A stretch of DNA of 64,000 nucleotides from Aphelocoma coerulescens (Eukaryota; Chordata; Aves; Passeriformes; Corvidae), in assembly GCF_041296385.1 (NCBI RefSeq), contig NW_027183516.1, positions 124,001 through 188,000 of the forward strand, written 5' to 3'. The notes under the pieces were generated by a model, which saw nothing but the letters and a program-made list of their open reading frames with translations, was not told where the DNA came from and did not search any database. The stretch's first letter is position 1. The number at the start of each line of letters is the position of its first letter. Both the position numbers and the translations under genes were made by a program. Below are positions 1-54,340 of this stretch, one piece after another.

Positions 1-1160
1 TTCCCGTTTCCCGTTCCCATTCCCGTTCCCATTCCCCGTTCCCGTTCCCGTTCCCCGTTCCCGTTCCCCGTTCCTGTTCCCGTTCCCGTTTCCCGTTCCC
101 ATTTCCCGTTCCCGTTCCCCATTCCTGTTCCCGTTCCCGTTTCCCGTTCCCGTTCCCCATTCCTGTTCCCGTTCCCGTTTCCCGTTCCCGTTCCCCGTTC
201 CTGTTCCCGTTCCCGTTTCCCGTTCCCGTTCCCGTTTTCCATTCCTGTTCCCGTTCCCGTTCCCGTTCCCCATTCCTGTTCCCGTTCCCGTTCCCCATTC
301 CTGTTCCCGTTCCCATTCCCCGTTTCCCGTTCCCGTTCCCGTTCCCGTTCCCCGTTCCTGTTCCCGTTCCCGTTTCCCGTTCCCGTTCCCGTTTTCCATT
401 CCTGTTCCCGTTCCCGTTCCCGTTCCCCATTCCTGTTCCCGTTCCCGTTCCCCATTCCTGTTCCCGTTCCCATTCCCCGTTTCCCGTTCCCGTTCCTGTT
501 TCCCGTTCCCGTTCCCCGTTCCCGTTCCCGTTCCCGTTCCCGTTTCCCGTTCCCGTTTCCCGTTCCCATTCCCGTTCCCATTCCCCGTTCCCGTTTCCCG
601 TTCCCCATTCCTGTTCCCGTTCCCGTTTCCCGTTCCCGTTCCCCATTCCTGTTCCCGTTCCCGTTTCCCGTTCCCGTTCCCGTTTTCCGTTCCTGTTCCC
701 GTTCCCGTTCCCGTTCCCCATTCCTGTTCCCGTTCCCGTTCCCCATTCCTGTTCCCGTTCCCATTCCCCGTTTCCCGTTCCCGTTCCCGTTTCCCGTTCC
801 CGTTCCCGTTCCCGTTCCCGTTCCCCATTCCTGTTCCCGTTCCCGTTCCCCGTTCCCGTTCCCGTTTCCCGTTCCCCGTTCCCCGTTCCCCGTTCCCCGT
901 TCCCCGTTCCTGTTCCCGTTCCCGTTTCCCGTTCCTGTTCCCGTTCCCATTCCCCGTTTCCCGTTCCCGTTCCCCATTCCTGTTCCCGTTCCCGTTTCCC
1001 GTTCCCGTTCCCGTTCCTGTTCCTGTTTCCCGTTCCCGTTCCCCATTCCTGTTCCCGTTCCTGTTCCCGTTCCCGTTTCCCGTTCCCGTTCCTGTTCCCG
1101 TTCCCCGTTCCTGTTCCCGTTCCCGTTCCCGTTCCCCGTTCCCGTTCCCACTCCGTGTCC
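1..1160. repeat. TTCCCG-type tandem array (ERBB3 intron 17)
   Basis: Nearly pure pyrimidine array of 6-7 bp units (TTCCCG, TTTCCCG, TTCCCCA, TTCCTG) arranged in longer, imperfectly repeated blocks. It runs from the left edge to just before the ERBB3 acceptor at 1161-1170 and so forms the 3' end of the upstream intron. No gene is visible in it. Confidence 0.95.
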
Positions 1161-1170
1161 CGCCCGGCAG

Positions 1171-15945
<14,775 letters not shown>

Positions 15946-16605
15946 GGGACCCCTCCCCACCCCGGGACCACCCCCCCTCCTCCCCTCATTTCACATTGGA
16001 TATGAAGGATCCCCCCTCCCATCGGGCGGAGGGTCGGGGGTCTCAGCCCCTCCGGGGGTCTCAGCCCCTCCGGGGGCGGCTGTGGCCTCTCCCCTCCCCT
16101 CCCCCCGCCCCCTTTTTGTTGTTTTGGGTATGGGGGTGGGGGGGGGGGGGCTGAGAGCACGCCGAGGTGGGGAGGGGGCAGCGGAGACCCCCCCCCCCCC
16201 CCGCATCCCCCTCCCATCGTTTCTTTCCTCCCTCTCCCCCCACCCTCACTGAAGGTGCTCCCCCAAATCCCTGAGGGGGGGTCCCTGGAGGGGCCGGGGG
16301 TCGCTGGGGGGGCCGGGGGTCCACAGACGAGGTCAGACGGGATTTCTGAAGGACCCCAGACTCATTTTCAGGTTTCCCCACTCCCCGCTGGCACCGGAGT
16401 GAAGGTTTGGGGGTGGACCCCCCCCCCCCTCTCCCCGGTTCGCCCCCCCCCCCCGGATCCCTTTTTGGGGTGTTTCCCCCCGGTTTTTCGGGGGCTGCCC
16501 GGGTTGGGGGGGGGGGGGGGGGGACACCCCCCCCGCTCAGGGATCGCCCCCGGCCCCGGGGGTCGCGCGGGATGAGTGAAAATAAAGGAATTTGAGTAAA
16601 AGCGT
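15946..16605 (+). other. ERBB3: ERBB3 3' UTR
   Basis: GC-rich, C-run-rich sequence between the stop and the poly(A) signal. Homopolymer G and C runs up to about 19 nt (near 16505-16523). The end is estimated as about 20 nt past the signal. Confidence 0.75.
16581..16586 (+). terminator. ERBB3 poly(A) signal AATAAA
   Basis: Canonical AATAAA, the only one between the ERBB3 stop and the PA2G4 promoter. Confidence 0.85.
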
Positions 16606-17182
16606 CGGTGCTGCGGCTTTGGGGGGGGTCAGAGAGGGGCTGGACCGGGGGGGGGGGACACCGGACCGGGGACCGGGACCATGGTCCGGGGACAGCGACA
16701 GCCCCGGGGCAGTGACCGGTCCCGGTGTGCTCGCGGTGCCGGGGGGGGGTCGGAGGGGCTTGAGCGGGGGTCGGGGGGAGCACCGGGGGGTGCGGCGGGG
16801 CTGGGACCATGGGACTGAGGCCGCTGAGCGGGCCCGGTGCCACGGTCCAGCAGTGACCGGTGCCGGCGTGGCCGCGGTGCCGGTGCTGGCGGAGCAGACC
16901 GGAGGGTCGGGGGCGGAGCGGGACGGGAGCCGCGGGTCTGGGGGTGCTGCGTGGGACCGGTGCTGCAGGGTCGGATCCAGGACCGTGCCGCGGGGACCCC
17001 GAGAGGCGAAGGAGGGAGGGAATGACCGCTCCCGGCGCCGTCCCGGTGCCGTCCCGGTGCCGAAACGCCGCACCCGCCCCTTCCTCTCCCGTTCCCCCCT
17101 TCCGCCTACATCCCCCATCACCCTCCGCGGCCACTTCCGTTCTCGCACCTTACCTCCTCTCGCGAGGGCCGCGCTGCGCACT

Positions 17183-17194
17183 GGGAGTTGTAGT
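17183..17194 (-). promoter_or_regulatory. ZNF143/THAP11-like motif
   Basis: GGGAGTTGTAGT, reverse complement ACTACAACTCCC, resembling the known SBS core ACTACAATTCC. Confidence 0.6.
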
Positions 17195-17258
17195 CCACGG
17201 GGTACACCATGGGGGGGGCCGCACGCACCCGTCCGGGGCACTGCGCGCGGGGACCGCC

Positions 17259-17270
17259 GGGAGTTGTAGT
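17259..17270 (-). promoter_or_regulatory. ZNF143/THAP11-like motif, second copy
   Basis: The same 12 bp GGGAGTTGTAGT, 76 bp downstream of the first copy and in the same orientation. Confidence 0.6.
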
Positions 17271-17434
17271 CCAGGGGGGCGGGGAGGACTCGTGTTCCCA
17301 GCGTGCCCCGCGCGGAGCCCGCGCTCTGCCCTGCTCGCGCCTCCGGCTCGCGGTCCCGGGGGCTCCTCAGCGCCGGGCGGGGGGGGCTCGACCAGGCCCG
17401 GGGGGGCTCCGGGGGGCTCGGCGGGGCTCCCACC

Positions 17435-46124
<28,690 letters not shown>

Positions 46125-46190
46125 GAGCCTTTAAAACTCTCAAATCGCCCCCTTTTTTTTTTTTTTTCCCCTCTCCCCCCCCCCCCCCAA

Positions 46191-46196
46191 AATAAA
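46191..46196 (+). terminator. PA2G4 proximal poly(A) signal AATAAA
   Basis: 67 bp after the stop codon, following T and C homopolymer tracts. Confidence 0.55.
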
Positions 46197-47192
46197 CCCC
46201 CCAAAAAAAGAAGCCCCCCTCACAAAAAATCAAAACAAAAGCATCTGGCACCGTTGTTGGTCCAGGCAGTCTGGAATTCCCAGGGAATCCGAGCAGCTCC
46301 CGTTGACTCTGCCAAGGAGGGGAGGAGGAATCTCTCGGCCGCTTCAGACGACTTTGAAATCAAAAAGAATTAACAAAACTCCCCGAAAGAGCAGCAAAAA
46401 AAAACCCACAAAAGGAACCCCCCCCCCCCCCCAAACTAATAAAAATTAGGAGTGAAAGTCGCTTTTAAATCCTTAACTTTTTCTATTTCCTACGTTTGGA
46501 GAAGCGAATCCATCCCAATCCAGGGGAGAGGGAGAGGAGGGAGCCGCCGATTCCTTCCTCCTCCTCCTCCTCCTCCTCCTCCTCTTCCCTCTCCCTTTTT
46601 TTATTTTTTAATTTTTCCCTTTGGAAATTTTACACAAAAACCACAAAAAAAAAACCCCCAAAAAACCAGGTGATTCCACCCAAAAAAAGTGCCCTGTGCG
46701 AGCAATCCGGGACACGGCACCGGAATTCTTTTTGTCTTTTCCCTCTGGGATTGTGCTTTTAGAACTGGGGGGGGAAGGGGGAGGTGGGGAAAATAAAAAA
46801 AAAAAAACCCCAAACCATCAAATTTTAGCTTCCCCCTCTCCCCCCTCCTGCTCCCACTCTCGGGAGCCTTTTCTGCCTCGATTTAAGGGATTTAACAAAA
46901 AAAAACAACAAACAAACAAACAAAAAATCGCTCTTTTTTAACACAAAACTTCGTTTTTAAAATGATCCAAAACCCTCGGGAAGCCGCCGAAATTCCGGCC
47001 TTGCGGAGCTGAATTCCCGAAATCCCGGCGTGGCGGGGTGGGGGGGGAGGGAGGGAGGAAGGGGCTTGGGTGCTTTTTATCCTCCCCAACATCCCCGGGA
47101 GCACATTCCACCTTTCCCTCCAGCCAGAGGAGGATTTTTTTTTGTTTGTTTGTTTGTTTTTCCACTTTTTCCTCCTCTGGATTCTTTGGATA

Positions 47193-47890
47193 ATTTGGAG
47201 GGAAAACCCAGCAGAATTCCTGCGGGGGGGAGGGGAGAGGTGAGGGAAGCGCTGCCGGAGCCGTGGCATCCGGGATCAAGGCCCAAACCCAGGGGTATCG
47301 CTCTTTTCTAGTCGCTTTTTTACAAAAAAACCACACAAAACCAACAAAAAAAAAAAAAAAGCCGGGACTTGAATGTTGAGGTTTGGTTTTTTTTTTTTTT
47401 CCTTTGCTGATACCCCTGGGTTTTGTTTTTTTTTTTTCCCCTCACCACCCTCTCCCCAATTTTTTGGGAATTCCCCATTCCCGCCTTACCCAACGTTCCC
47501 GGCCGTTCTCCGCAGGCCGCGGCGCTTCCTCGTCGAGATCCGAGTTTTCCAGCCCAAAAAATCCAACAAAAACCGACTCCGCACGTGCAAATGTTACCAA
47601 AGTCAATAAAAAGAGAATAAACCATGACCATATTGGATTTTATTCCCGTTGGTTTTTTTTTTTTTTTCCTGGTCTTTCTCTGGTCTCGGCTTCTTTTCCG
47701 ATTTGGGATTGTTGGGTGGATCCGGGCAGGTTTGGTGTTGGAAATGGGATTGTTCTGAGGGGAAAATGTTTGGTTCTGAGGGGAAAAAAGGTGGTTGGAA
47801 GGGAAAAATAAATGGTTTTGAGGGGAAAACCTTGATTTTGAAGGGAAAACCCTTCATTTTAGGGAAAATACCCCTCATTTTAATGGAAAA
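47193..47890 (+). repeat. PA2G4 3'-end segment, copy 1
   Basis: Begins ATTTGGAGGGAAAACCCAGC and holds AAACCCAGGGGTATC (47285), its inverted complement (47409-47423), and two AATAAA. It then runs into the GAGGGGAAAA minisatellite. Nearly identical copies start at about 48406 and 50010. Confidence 0.95.
47605..47621 (+). terminator. Tandem poly(A) signals, copy 1
   Basis: AATAAA at 47605-47610 and again at 47616-47621. Confidence 0.75.
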
Positions 47891-48405
47891 AACCCTCTCA
47901 TTTTGAGGGGAAACACCCTCATTTTGAGAGGAAAAGCTTCACTGGGAGGGGAAAACTCCCTCATTTTGAGGGCAAAAAAGTAATTTTGATGGAAAAAGCT
48001 CATTTTGAAGGGAAAATTCCCGCATTTTGAGGGGAAAAAATCCTGATTTTGAGGGAGAAACCGCCCTCATTTTAAGGGAAAAATCTCTCATTTTGAGGGG
48101 AAACAATCGTTTTGAAGGGAAAAAATCATTTGGAGGAAAAACCTGTGAATTTTAATGGGGAAAAAATCCTGATTTTGAGGGGAAACCCACTCATTTTGAG
48201 AGGGAAAAACTGAAATTTGAGGGAAAAGCCTTCATTTTGGGGGAAAATCCCTCATTCTGAGGGGAAAAATCTGTATTTTGAGGGGGAAACATCCCTCATT
48301 TTAAGGGGAAAATTCCCTCATTTTGAGGGGAAAAGTCTGCATTTTGAGGGGAAAATTCCCTCATTTGAAGGGAAAAACCTCTCCTTTGGAGGGGAAAAGT
48401 CTTCA
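47750..48405. repeat. CATTTTGAGGGGAAAA minisatellite, block 1
   Basis: Units of about 17-24 bp of the form CCCTCATTTTGAGGGGAAAA. Its core resembles the UTR motif TTTGGAGGGAAAA at the start of the duplicated segment. Confidence 0.95.
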
Positions 48406-49100
48406 TTTGGAGGGAAAACCCAGCAGAATTCCTGCGGGGGGGAGGGGAGAGGTGAGGGAAGCACTGCCGGAGCCGTGGCATCCGGGATCAAGGCCCAAAC
48501 CCAGGGGTATCGCTCTTTTCTAGTCGCTTTTTTACAAAAAAACCACACAAAACCAACAAAAAAAAAAAAAAAAAGCCGGGACTTGAATGTTGAGGTTTGG
48601 TTTTTTTTTTTTTTCCTTTGCTGATACCCCTGGGTTTTGTTTTTTTTTTTTCCCCTCACCACCCTCTCCCCAATTTTTTGGGAATTCCCCATTCCCGCCT
48701 TACCCAACGTTCCCGGCCGTTCTCCGCAGGCCGCGGCGCTTCCTCGTCGAGATCCGAGTTTTCCAGCCCAAAAAATCCAACAAAAACCGACTCCGCACGT
48801 GCAAATGTTACCAAAGTCAATAAAAAGAGAATAAACCATGACCATATTGGATTTTATTCCCGTTGGTTTTTTTTTTTTTTTCCTGGTCTTTTTCTGGTCT
48901 CGGCTTCTTTTCCGATTTGGGATTGTTGGGTGGATCGGGGCAGGTTTGGTGTTGGAAATGGGATTGTTTTGAGGGGAAAATGTTTGGTTCTGAGGGGAAA
49001 AAAGGTGGTTGGAAGGGAAAAATAAATGGTTTTGAGGGGAAAACCTTGATTTTGAAGGAAATAACCATCATTTTAGGGAAAACCCCTCATTTTAATGGAA
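48406..49100 (+). repeat. PA2G4 3'-end segment, copy 2
   Basis: Near-identical to copy 1, offset 1214 bp at the poly(A) signals (AATAAA at 48819). Differences seen are single-base changes and homopolymer-length changes. Confidence 0.95.
48819..48835 (+). terminator. Tandem poly(A) signals, copy 2
   Basis: The same pair of AATAAA hexamers, 11 bp apart, as in copy 1. Confidence 0.6.
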
Positions 49101-50009
49101 AAAACCCCCTCATTTTGAGGGAAAACACCCTCATTTTGAGAGGAAAAGTCTGACTTGGAGGAGAAAACTCCCTCACTTTGAGGGGAAAAAAGTAATTTTG
49201 ATGGAAAAGCTCATTTTGAAGGGAAAATTCCCTCATTTTGAGGGGAAAAATCTGCATTTTGAGGGGACACATCCCTCATTTTGAAGGGAAAAACCTTCAT
49301 TTTATAGAAAATTCCCCTCATTTTAATGGAAAAACCCCTCATTTTGAGAGGAAACACCCTCATTTTGAGAGGAAAAGCCTCACTTGGAGGGGAAAACTCC
49401 CTCACTTTGAGGGGAAAAATGTAATTTTGAGGGGAAAAAGTAATTTTGATGGAAAAAGCTCGTTCTGAAGGGAAAATTCCCTCATTTAGAGGGGAAAATC
49501 TGTATTTTGAGGGGGAAACATCCCTCATTTTAAGGGAAAATTCACATTTTGAGGGGAAAAGTCTTGATTTTGAGGGGGGAACCTCTCATTTTAAGGGAAA
49601 AACCTCCCATTTTGAGGGAAAAAGTCTTTATTTTGAGGGGAAATATCCCTCATTTTAAGGGAAAAACCTCTAATTTTGAGGGAAAACCCTTCATATTGAG
49701 GGGAAAGAATCGTTTTGAAGGGAAAAAATCATTTTGAGGAAAAACCTGTGAATTTTAATGGGGAAAAAATCCTGATTTTGAGGGGAAACCCACTCATTTT
49801 GAGAGGGAAAAAACCAGAATTTTGAGGGAAAAGCCTTCATTTTGGGGGAAAATCCCTCATTCTGAGGGGACAAATCTGTATTTTGAGGGGGAAACATCCC
49901 TCATTTTAAGGGAAAATTCCCTCATTTTGAGGGGAAAAGTCTGCATTTTGAGGGGAAAATTCCCTCATTTGAAGGGAAAAACCTCTCCTTTGGAGGGGAA
50001 AAGTCTTCA
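48960..50009. repeat. CATTTTGAGGGGAAAA minisatellite, block 2
   Basis: The same unit family as block 1, about 1 kb. Some stretches match block 3 almost exactly. Confidence 0.95.
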
Positions 50010-50705
50010 TTTGGAGGGAAAACCCAGCAGAATTCCTGCGGGGGGGAGGGGAGAGGTGAGGGAAGCGCTGCCGGAGCCGTGGCATCCGGGATCAAGGCCC
50101 AAACCCAGGGGTATCGCTCTTTTCTAGTCGCTTTTTTACAAAAAAACCACACAAAACCAACAAAAAAAAAAAAAAAAAAGCTGGGACTTGAATGTTGAGG
50201 TTTGGTTTTTTTTTTTTTCCTTTGCTGATACCCCTGGGTTTTGTTTTTTTTTTTTCCCCTCACCACCCTCTCCCCAATTTTTTGGGAATTCCCCATTCCC
50301 GCCTTACCCAACGTTCCCGGCCGTTCTCCGCAGGCCGCGGCGCTTCCTCGTCGAGATCCGAGTTTTCCAGCCCAAAAAATCCAACAAAAACCGACTCCGC
50401 ACGTGCAAATGTTACCAAAGTCAATAAAAAGAGAATAAACCATGACCATATTGGATTTTATTCCCGTTGTTTTTTTTTTTTTTTCCTGGTCTTTCTCTGG
50501 TCTCGGCTTCTTTTCCGATTTGGGATTGTTGGGTGGATCCGGGCAGGTTTGGTGTTGGAAATGGGATTGTTTTGAGGGGAAAATGTTTGGTTCTGAGGGG
50601 AAAAAAGGTGGTTGGAAGGGAAAAATAAATGGTTTTGAGGGGAAAACCTTGATTTTGAAGGGAAAACCCTTCATTTTAGGGAAAATACCCCTCATTTTAA
50701 TGGAA
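50010..50705 (+). repeat. PA2G4 3'-end segment, copy 3
   Basis: Offset 1604 bp from copy 2 (AATAAA at 50423 and 50434). It preserves the inverted repeat and the sequence after the poly(A) signals. Confidence 0.95.
50423..50439 (+). terminator. Tandem poly(A) signals, copy 3
   Basis: AATAAA at 50423-50428 and 50434-50439, the third occurrence of the pair. Confidence 0.6.
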
Positions 50706-51790
50706 AAAAACCCTCATTTTGAGGGGAAACACCCTCATTTTGAGAGGAAAAGCTTCACTGGGAGGGGAAAACTCCCTCATTTTGAGGGCAAAAATGTAAT
50801 TTTGATGGAAAAAGCTCATTTTGAAGGGAAAATTCCCTCATTTTGAGGGGAAAAATCTGCATTTTGAAGGGAAACATCCCTCATTTTGAAGGGAAAACCC
50901 TTCATTTTATGGAAAATACCCCTCATTTTAATGGAAAAACCCCTCATTTTGAGGGGAAACACCCTCATTTTGAGGGGAAAAGCCTCAGTTGGAGGGGAAA
51001 ACTCCCTCACTTTGAGGGGAAAAATGTAATTTTGAGGGGTATAAAGTAATTTTGATGGAAAACCTCATTTTGAAAGGAAAAGTCCCTCATTTTGAGGGGA
51101 AAAATCTGTATTTTGAAGGGGAAACATCCCTCATTTTGAGAGGAAAAGCCTCACTTGGAGGGGAAAACTCCCTCACTTTGAGGGGGAAAATGTAATTTTG
51201 AGTGGAAAAAGCTCATTGTGAAGGGAAAATTCCCTCATTTTGAGGGGAAAATCTGTATTTTGAGGGGGAAACATCCCTCATTTTAAGGGAAAATTCACAT
51301 TTTGAGGGGAAATGTCTTGATTTTGAGGGGGAAACCCCTCATTTTAAGGGAAAAACCTCTAATTTTGAGGGAAAACACTTCATATTGAGGGGAAACAATC
51401 GTTTTGAAGGGAAAAAATCATTTTGAGGGAAAACCTGTGAATTTTAATGGGGGGAAATCCTGATTTTGAGGGGAAAGCCACTTTTTTTGAGAGGAAAAAA
51501 CCTAATTTTGAGAGGAAACCCCTCATTTTGGGGAAAAATCCTTCATTTTGAGGTAAAAAACTCATTTTGAGGGGAAAAAAATGAATTCTGTGGGGGAAAA
51601 AACCCTTATTTTGAGGAAAAAGTTTCCTCATTTTGAGGGGAAAACCCCTAATTTTGAGGGGAAAAAAACTTGAGGGAGAGGAAAAACTCATTTTGAGGGG
51701 AAAAAACCAATTTTGAGGGAAAATAAATAATTTTGACTTTAAAAAAACCCCTTCTTTTACAGGAGAAAAATATTCTGAGGTGGAAACTCC
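50575..51790. repeat. CATTTTGAGGGGAAAA minisatellite, block 3
   Basis: About 1.2 kb, degenerating after 51480. Confidence 0.95.
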
Positions 51791-52080
51791 CTCTTTTTAA
51801 GGGAAAACCCCTTTAATTTTAGCCTTTTAAAGCAGTATTCCGCCTGGAGACGGGAGCCGAGAGCTCTCCCAATCCACAGGAAGGATTTAAAACCCGCGAG
51901 ATTTATTTAATTTGATATTTTGTATCTTTTACGCTACAATATAAAAATATTTTCTATTTTTACTTTAAAGGAAAGTCCCTGGAAGGACTTCGGCATGCAA
52001 CAACAATCCCTTTAAATCCTTGGATAAGCGGATACTCCCGAAAAATACCTGTGTTTGATGCTTTTTATTCCCAATAAATT
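51791..52080. other. Unique A/T-rich segment with AATAAA before RPL41
   Basis: Non-repetitive sequence with AATAAA at 52073-52078. It could be a distal PA2G4 3' end or simple spacer; I cannot decide. Confidence 0.45.
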
Positions 52081-52260
52081 CGAGGTGGGGAGGGACCAAA
52101 CCCCGCGGCGGCGCAAAATGGCGGCGGGCGGCTGGCCTACAACTCCCACAGCGCTCTGGGCATGAGGAACTACAATTCCCGTCGTGCCTCGCGCGGCGGT
52201 GGGCGTGGCCCGAGCGTTTCTCTATAAATAGCCCCCGCCGAGCGGCGCGAGCCCCTCTCG
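52081..52260 (+). promoter_or_regulatory. RPL41 promoter
   Basis: Compact housekeeping promoter: AAAATGGCGGC (52115), ZNF143-like CTACAACTCCCA (52137-52148) and ACTACAATTCCC (52169-52180), TATA box TATAAATA (52223-52230), then a pyrimidine start region CCCCTCTCG (52252-52260) about 25-30 bp downstream, which fits a TOP mRNA start. A YY1-type GCCGCCATCTTGG follows at 52264-52276. Confidence 0.85.
52223..52230 (+). promoter_or_regulatory. TATA box of RPL41
   Basis: TATAAATA, correctly spaced before the TOP-like CCCCTCTCG tract. Confidence 0.85.
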
Positions 52261-52369
52261 GCTGCCGCCATCTTGGGGCCTACACCGGCCGCCACCTCCA
52301 TCCGCCACCATCCGCTTCCATCCGCCGTCCCCCGCCCGCCGGGACTGAGCGGGGCGCCGCCGAACCGCC

Positions 52370-52381
52370 ATGAGGGCCAAG
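52370..52381 (+). CDS. RPL41: RPL41 first coding piece (MRAK)
   Basis: ATG AGG GCC AAG directly before GTGAGC; the context is AACCGCCATGA. Confidence 0.97.
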
Positions 52382-54340
52382 GTGAGCGGCGGGGGGCGCC
52401 GCGGGGGCGGCCGATGGCGCCTCAGTAACGGCACGGCCTGGATGGGGGGGGGCGGGAGGAGGCTGCGGCCTGGACACCCCTCGGGGACAGGGGGGTCCCG
52501 GTGGGGAGAACCGGGGGGCGAGGGGCGGCGGTCCCTGGTTTAGGGGACGGGGGGGTCCCGGTGTGGTGTCGCGGGGGTTGGGGGGTCCCTGGGGGTGTCT
52601 TTGCTGGGAGGAATGTGGGGGGGAAACTGGGAGCACTGGGAGAGAGAAGGCAATGTGGGTGTGGGGGGAACTGGGAGAGAACCCGGTCTGGGACTGAGGG
52701 CGGCTGGGAGAGGCAAACCAGGCTGGGACTGGGAGAACCCAACCGGGGTGGGACTAGGAGCACTGGGAAAGACAAAGCGGTGTGGGATTGGAGGCACTGG
52801 GGGACCTGAGCAGTCTGGGACTGGGGGCACTGGGAGAGATAAAACGGAGTGGGACTGGGATTACTGGGAGAGCCAAAGCGGAGTGGGACTGGGATTACTG
52901 GGAGAGCCAAAGCGGAGTGGGACTGGGAGCACTGGGAGAGCCAAGCCCCTGTGGGACTGGGAGCACTGGGAGAGCCAAAGCGGTGTGGGACTGGGATTAC
53001 TGGGAGAGCCAAGCCCCTGTGGGACTGGTGGGCACTGGGAGCACTGGGAGAACCAAACCAGCATGGAACGGGGATACTGGGACAGCCAAATCCGGACTGG
53101 GAGAGATGAACCGCTGTGGGACTGGGGGTGGACTGGTAGGGACTTGGGGGCACGGGGAGAGACAAACCAGTTTGGGACTGGGGTCTCTGAGATGCATAAA
53201 CCAGTGTGGCACTGAGAGAGATAAACCAGTAAAGGACTGGGGCTACTGGGAGAGAGCCAAACCTGTGGGACTGAGAGGGCTGGGAGAGAAAACCAGTGTG
53301 GTACTGGGTGGGAACTGGGGGCACTGGGAGAGCCAAACCAGTTTGGGAACTGGGGGCACTGGGAGAGCCAAACCAGTCTGGGACTGGGGGCACTGGGAGA
53401 GCCAGACCAATCTGGGAACTGGGGGCACTGGGATAGCCAAACCAGTTTGGGAACTGGAGGCATTGGGAAGGATAAACCAGCGTGGAACTGGGGGGAACTG
53501 GAGGCACTGGGGAGAGCCAGACCAGTGTGGGTCTGGTGAGGACTGGGGGCAATAAACCAGTACGGGACTGGGTGGGAACTGGTGGCACTGGGAGACCCAA
53601 ACCCTGGTGGCACTGGGAGACCCAAACCCGTATGGGACTGGTGGGGACTGGTGGCACTGGGAGACCCAAACCCTGGTGGGAACTGGTGGCACTGGGAGAC
53701 CCAAACCCGTATGGGACTGGTGGCACTGGGAGACCCAAACCCTGGTGGGAACTGGTGGCACTGGGAGACCCAAACCCGTACGGGACTGGTGGGAACTGGT
53801 GGCACTGGGAGACCCAAACCCGTATGGGCCTGGTGGGGACTGGTGGCACTGGGAGACCCAAACCCTGGTGGGGACTGGTGGCACTGGGAGACCCAAACCC
53901 TGGTGGGGACTGGTGGCACTGGGAGACCCAAACCCTGGTGGGAACTGGTGGGGACTGGTGGCACTGGGAGACCCAAACCCTGGTGGGAACTGGTGGGAAC
54001 TGGTGGCACTGGGAGACCCAAACCCTGGTGGGAACTGGTGGGGACTGGTGGCACTGGGAGACCCAAACCCGTACGGGACTGGTGGGAACTGGTGGCACTG
54101 GGATGCCGGCGCTAACGCCCGTCCCTCTCTCCCGCAGTGGCGCAAGAAGCGAATGCGCAGGTACGTGAGACCCCCCCGGGGCTCGGGCCGGCCCCGCCTC
54201 ACCGGGAGGGGGCCCGGGGGGTGGGGAGGGCCCGGCCCGGTGTCCCGGTCCCGGTCCGGCCCCGGGGGTGACGCCGCCGCCGCCGCTCTGTCCCCAGGCT
54301 GAAGCGCAAGAGGAGGAAGATGAGGCAGAGGTCCAAGTAA
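52370..54340 (+). CDS. RPL41: RPL41, ribosomal protein eL41, complete
   Basis: Seen: coding pieces 52370-52381, 54138-54160 and 54298-54340 join into 26 codons, MRAKWRKKRMRRLKRKRR then KMRQRSK and TAA. The product is 25 residues, identical as far as I can judge to the near-invariant vertebrate eL41, of which all but a few residues are Arg or Lys. Known: a component of the large ribosomal subunit at the intersubunit face, the smallest ribosomal protein. The TOP-like start and YY1 site fit translational and transcriptional co-regulation with other ribosomal protein genes. It is far too short for ordinary ORF finders, and the first coding exon is only four codons before GTGAGC. Intron 1 is a minisatellite array, unusual for a gene that is compact in other vertebrates. 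Intron 2 is 137 bp. Confidence 0.98.
52640..54105. repeat. GGGACTGGGGGCACTGGGAG array (RPL41 intron 1)
   Basis: First half: units of about 30-36 bp with GACTGGGAGCACTGGGAGAG and CCAAACCAGT or CCAAGCCCCTG. Second half, from 53575: TGGTGGCACTGGGAGACCCA and AACCCTGGTGGGAACTGG, more uniform. Confidence 0.96.
54138..54160 (+). CDS. RPL41: RPL41 second coding piece (WRKKRMR)
   Basis: 23 nt, CCCGCAG to GTACGT; the Arg codon is split AG/G. Confidence 0.97.
54298..54340 (+). CDS. RPL41: RPL41 third coding piece (LKRKRRKMRQRSK)
   Basis: 43 nt from TCCCCAG to TAA at 54338. Confidence 0.97.

Larger units (their letters stand above)
16606..17434 (+). promoter_or_regulatory. PA2G4 promoter / CpG island
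   Basis: GC- and CpG-rich, no array, no TATA box seen. The proximal part holds two copies of a ZNF143-like motif and then the Kozak context CCCACCATGT of the PA2G4 start. The transcription start cannot be fixed from sequence alone. Confidence 0.7.
46125..47640 (+). other. PA2G4: PA2G4 3' UTR (probable)
   Basis: Mostly non-repetitive, with A and T homopolymers. An early AATAAA at 46191 could give a short UTR. A tandem pair at 47605 and 47616, followed by sequence recurring downstream, is a better candidate for the main end. Which one is used cannot be told from sequence. Confidence 0.65.
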
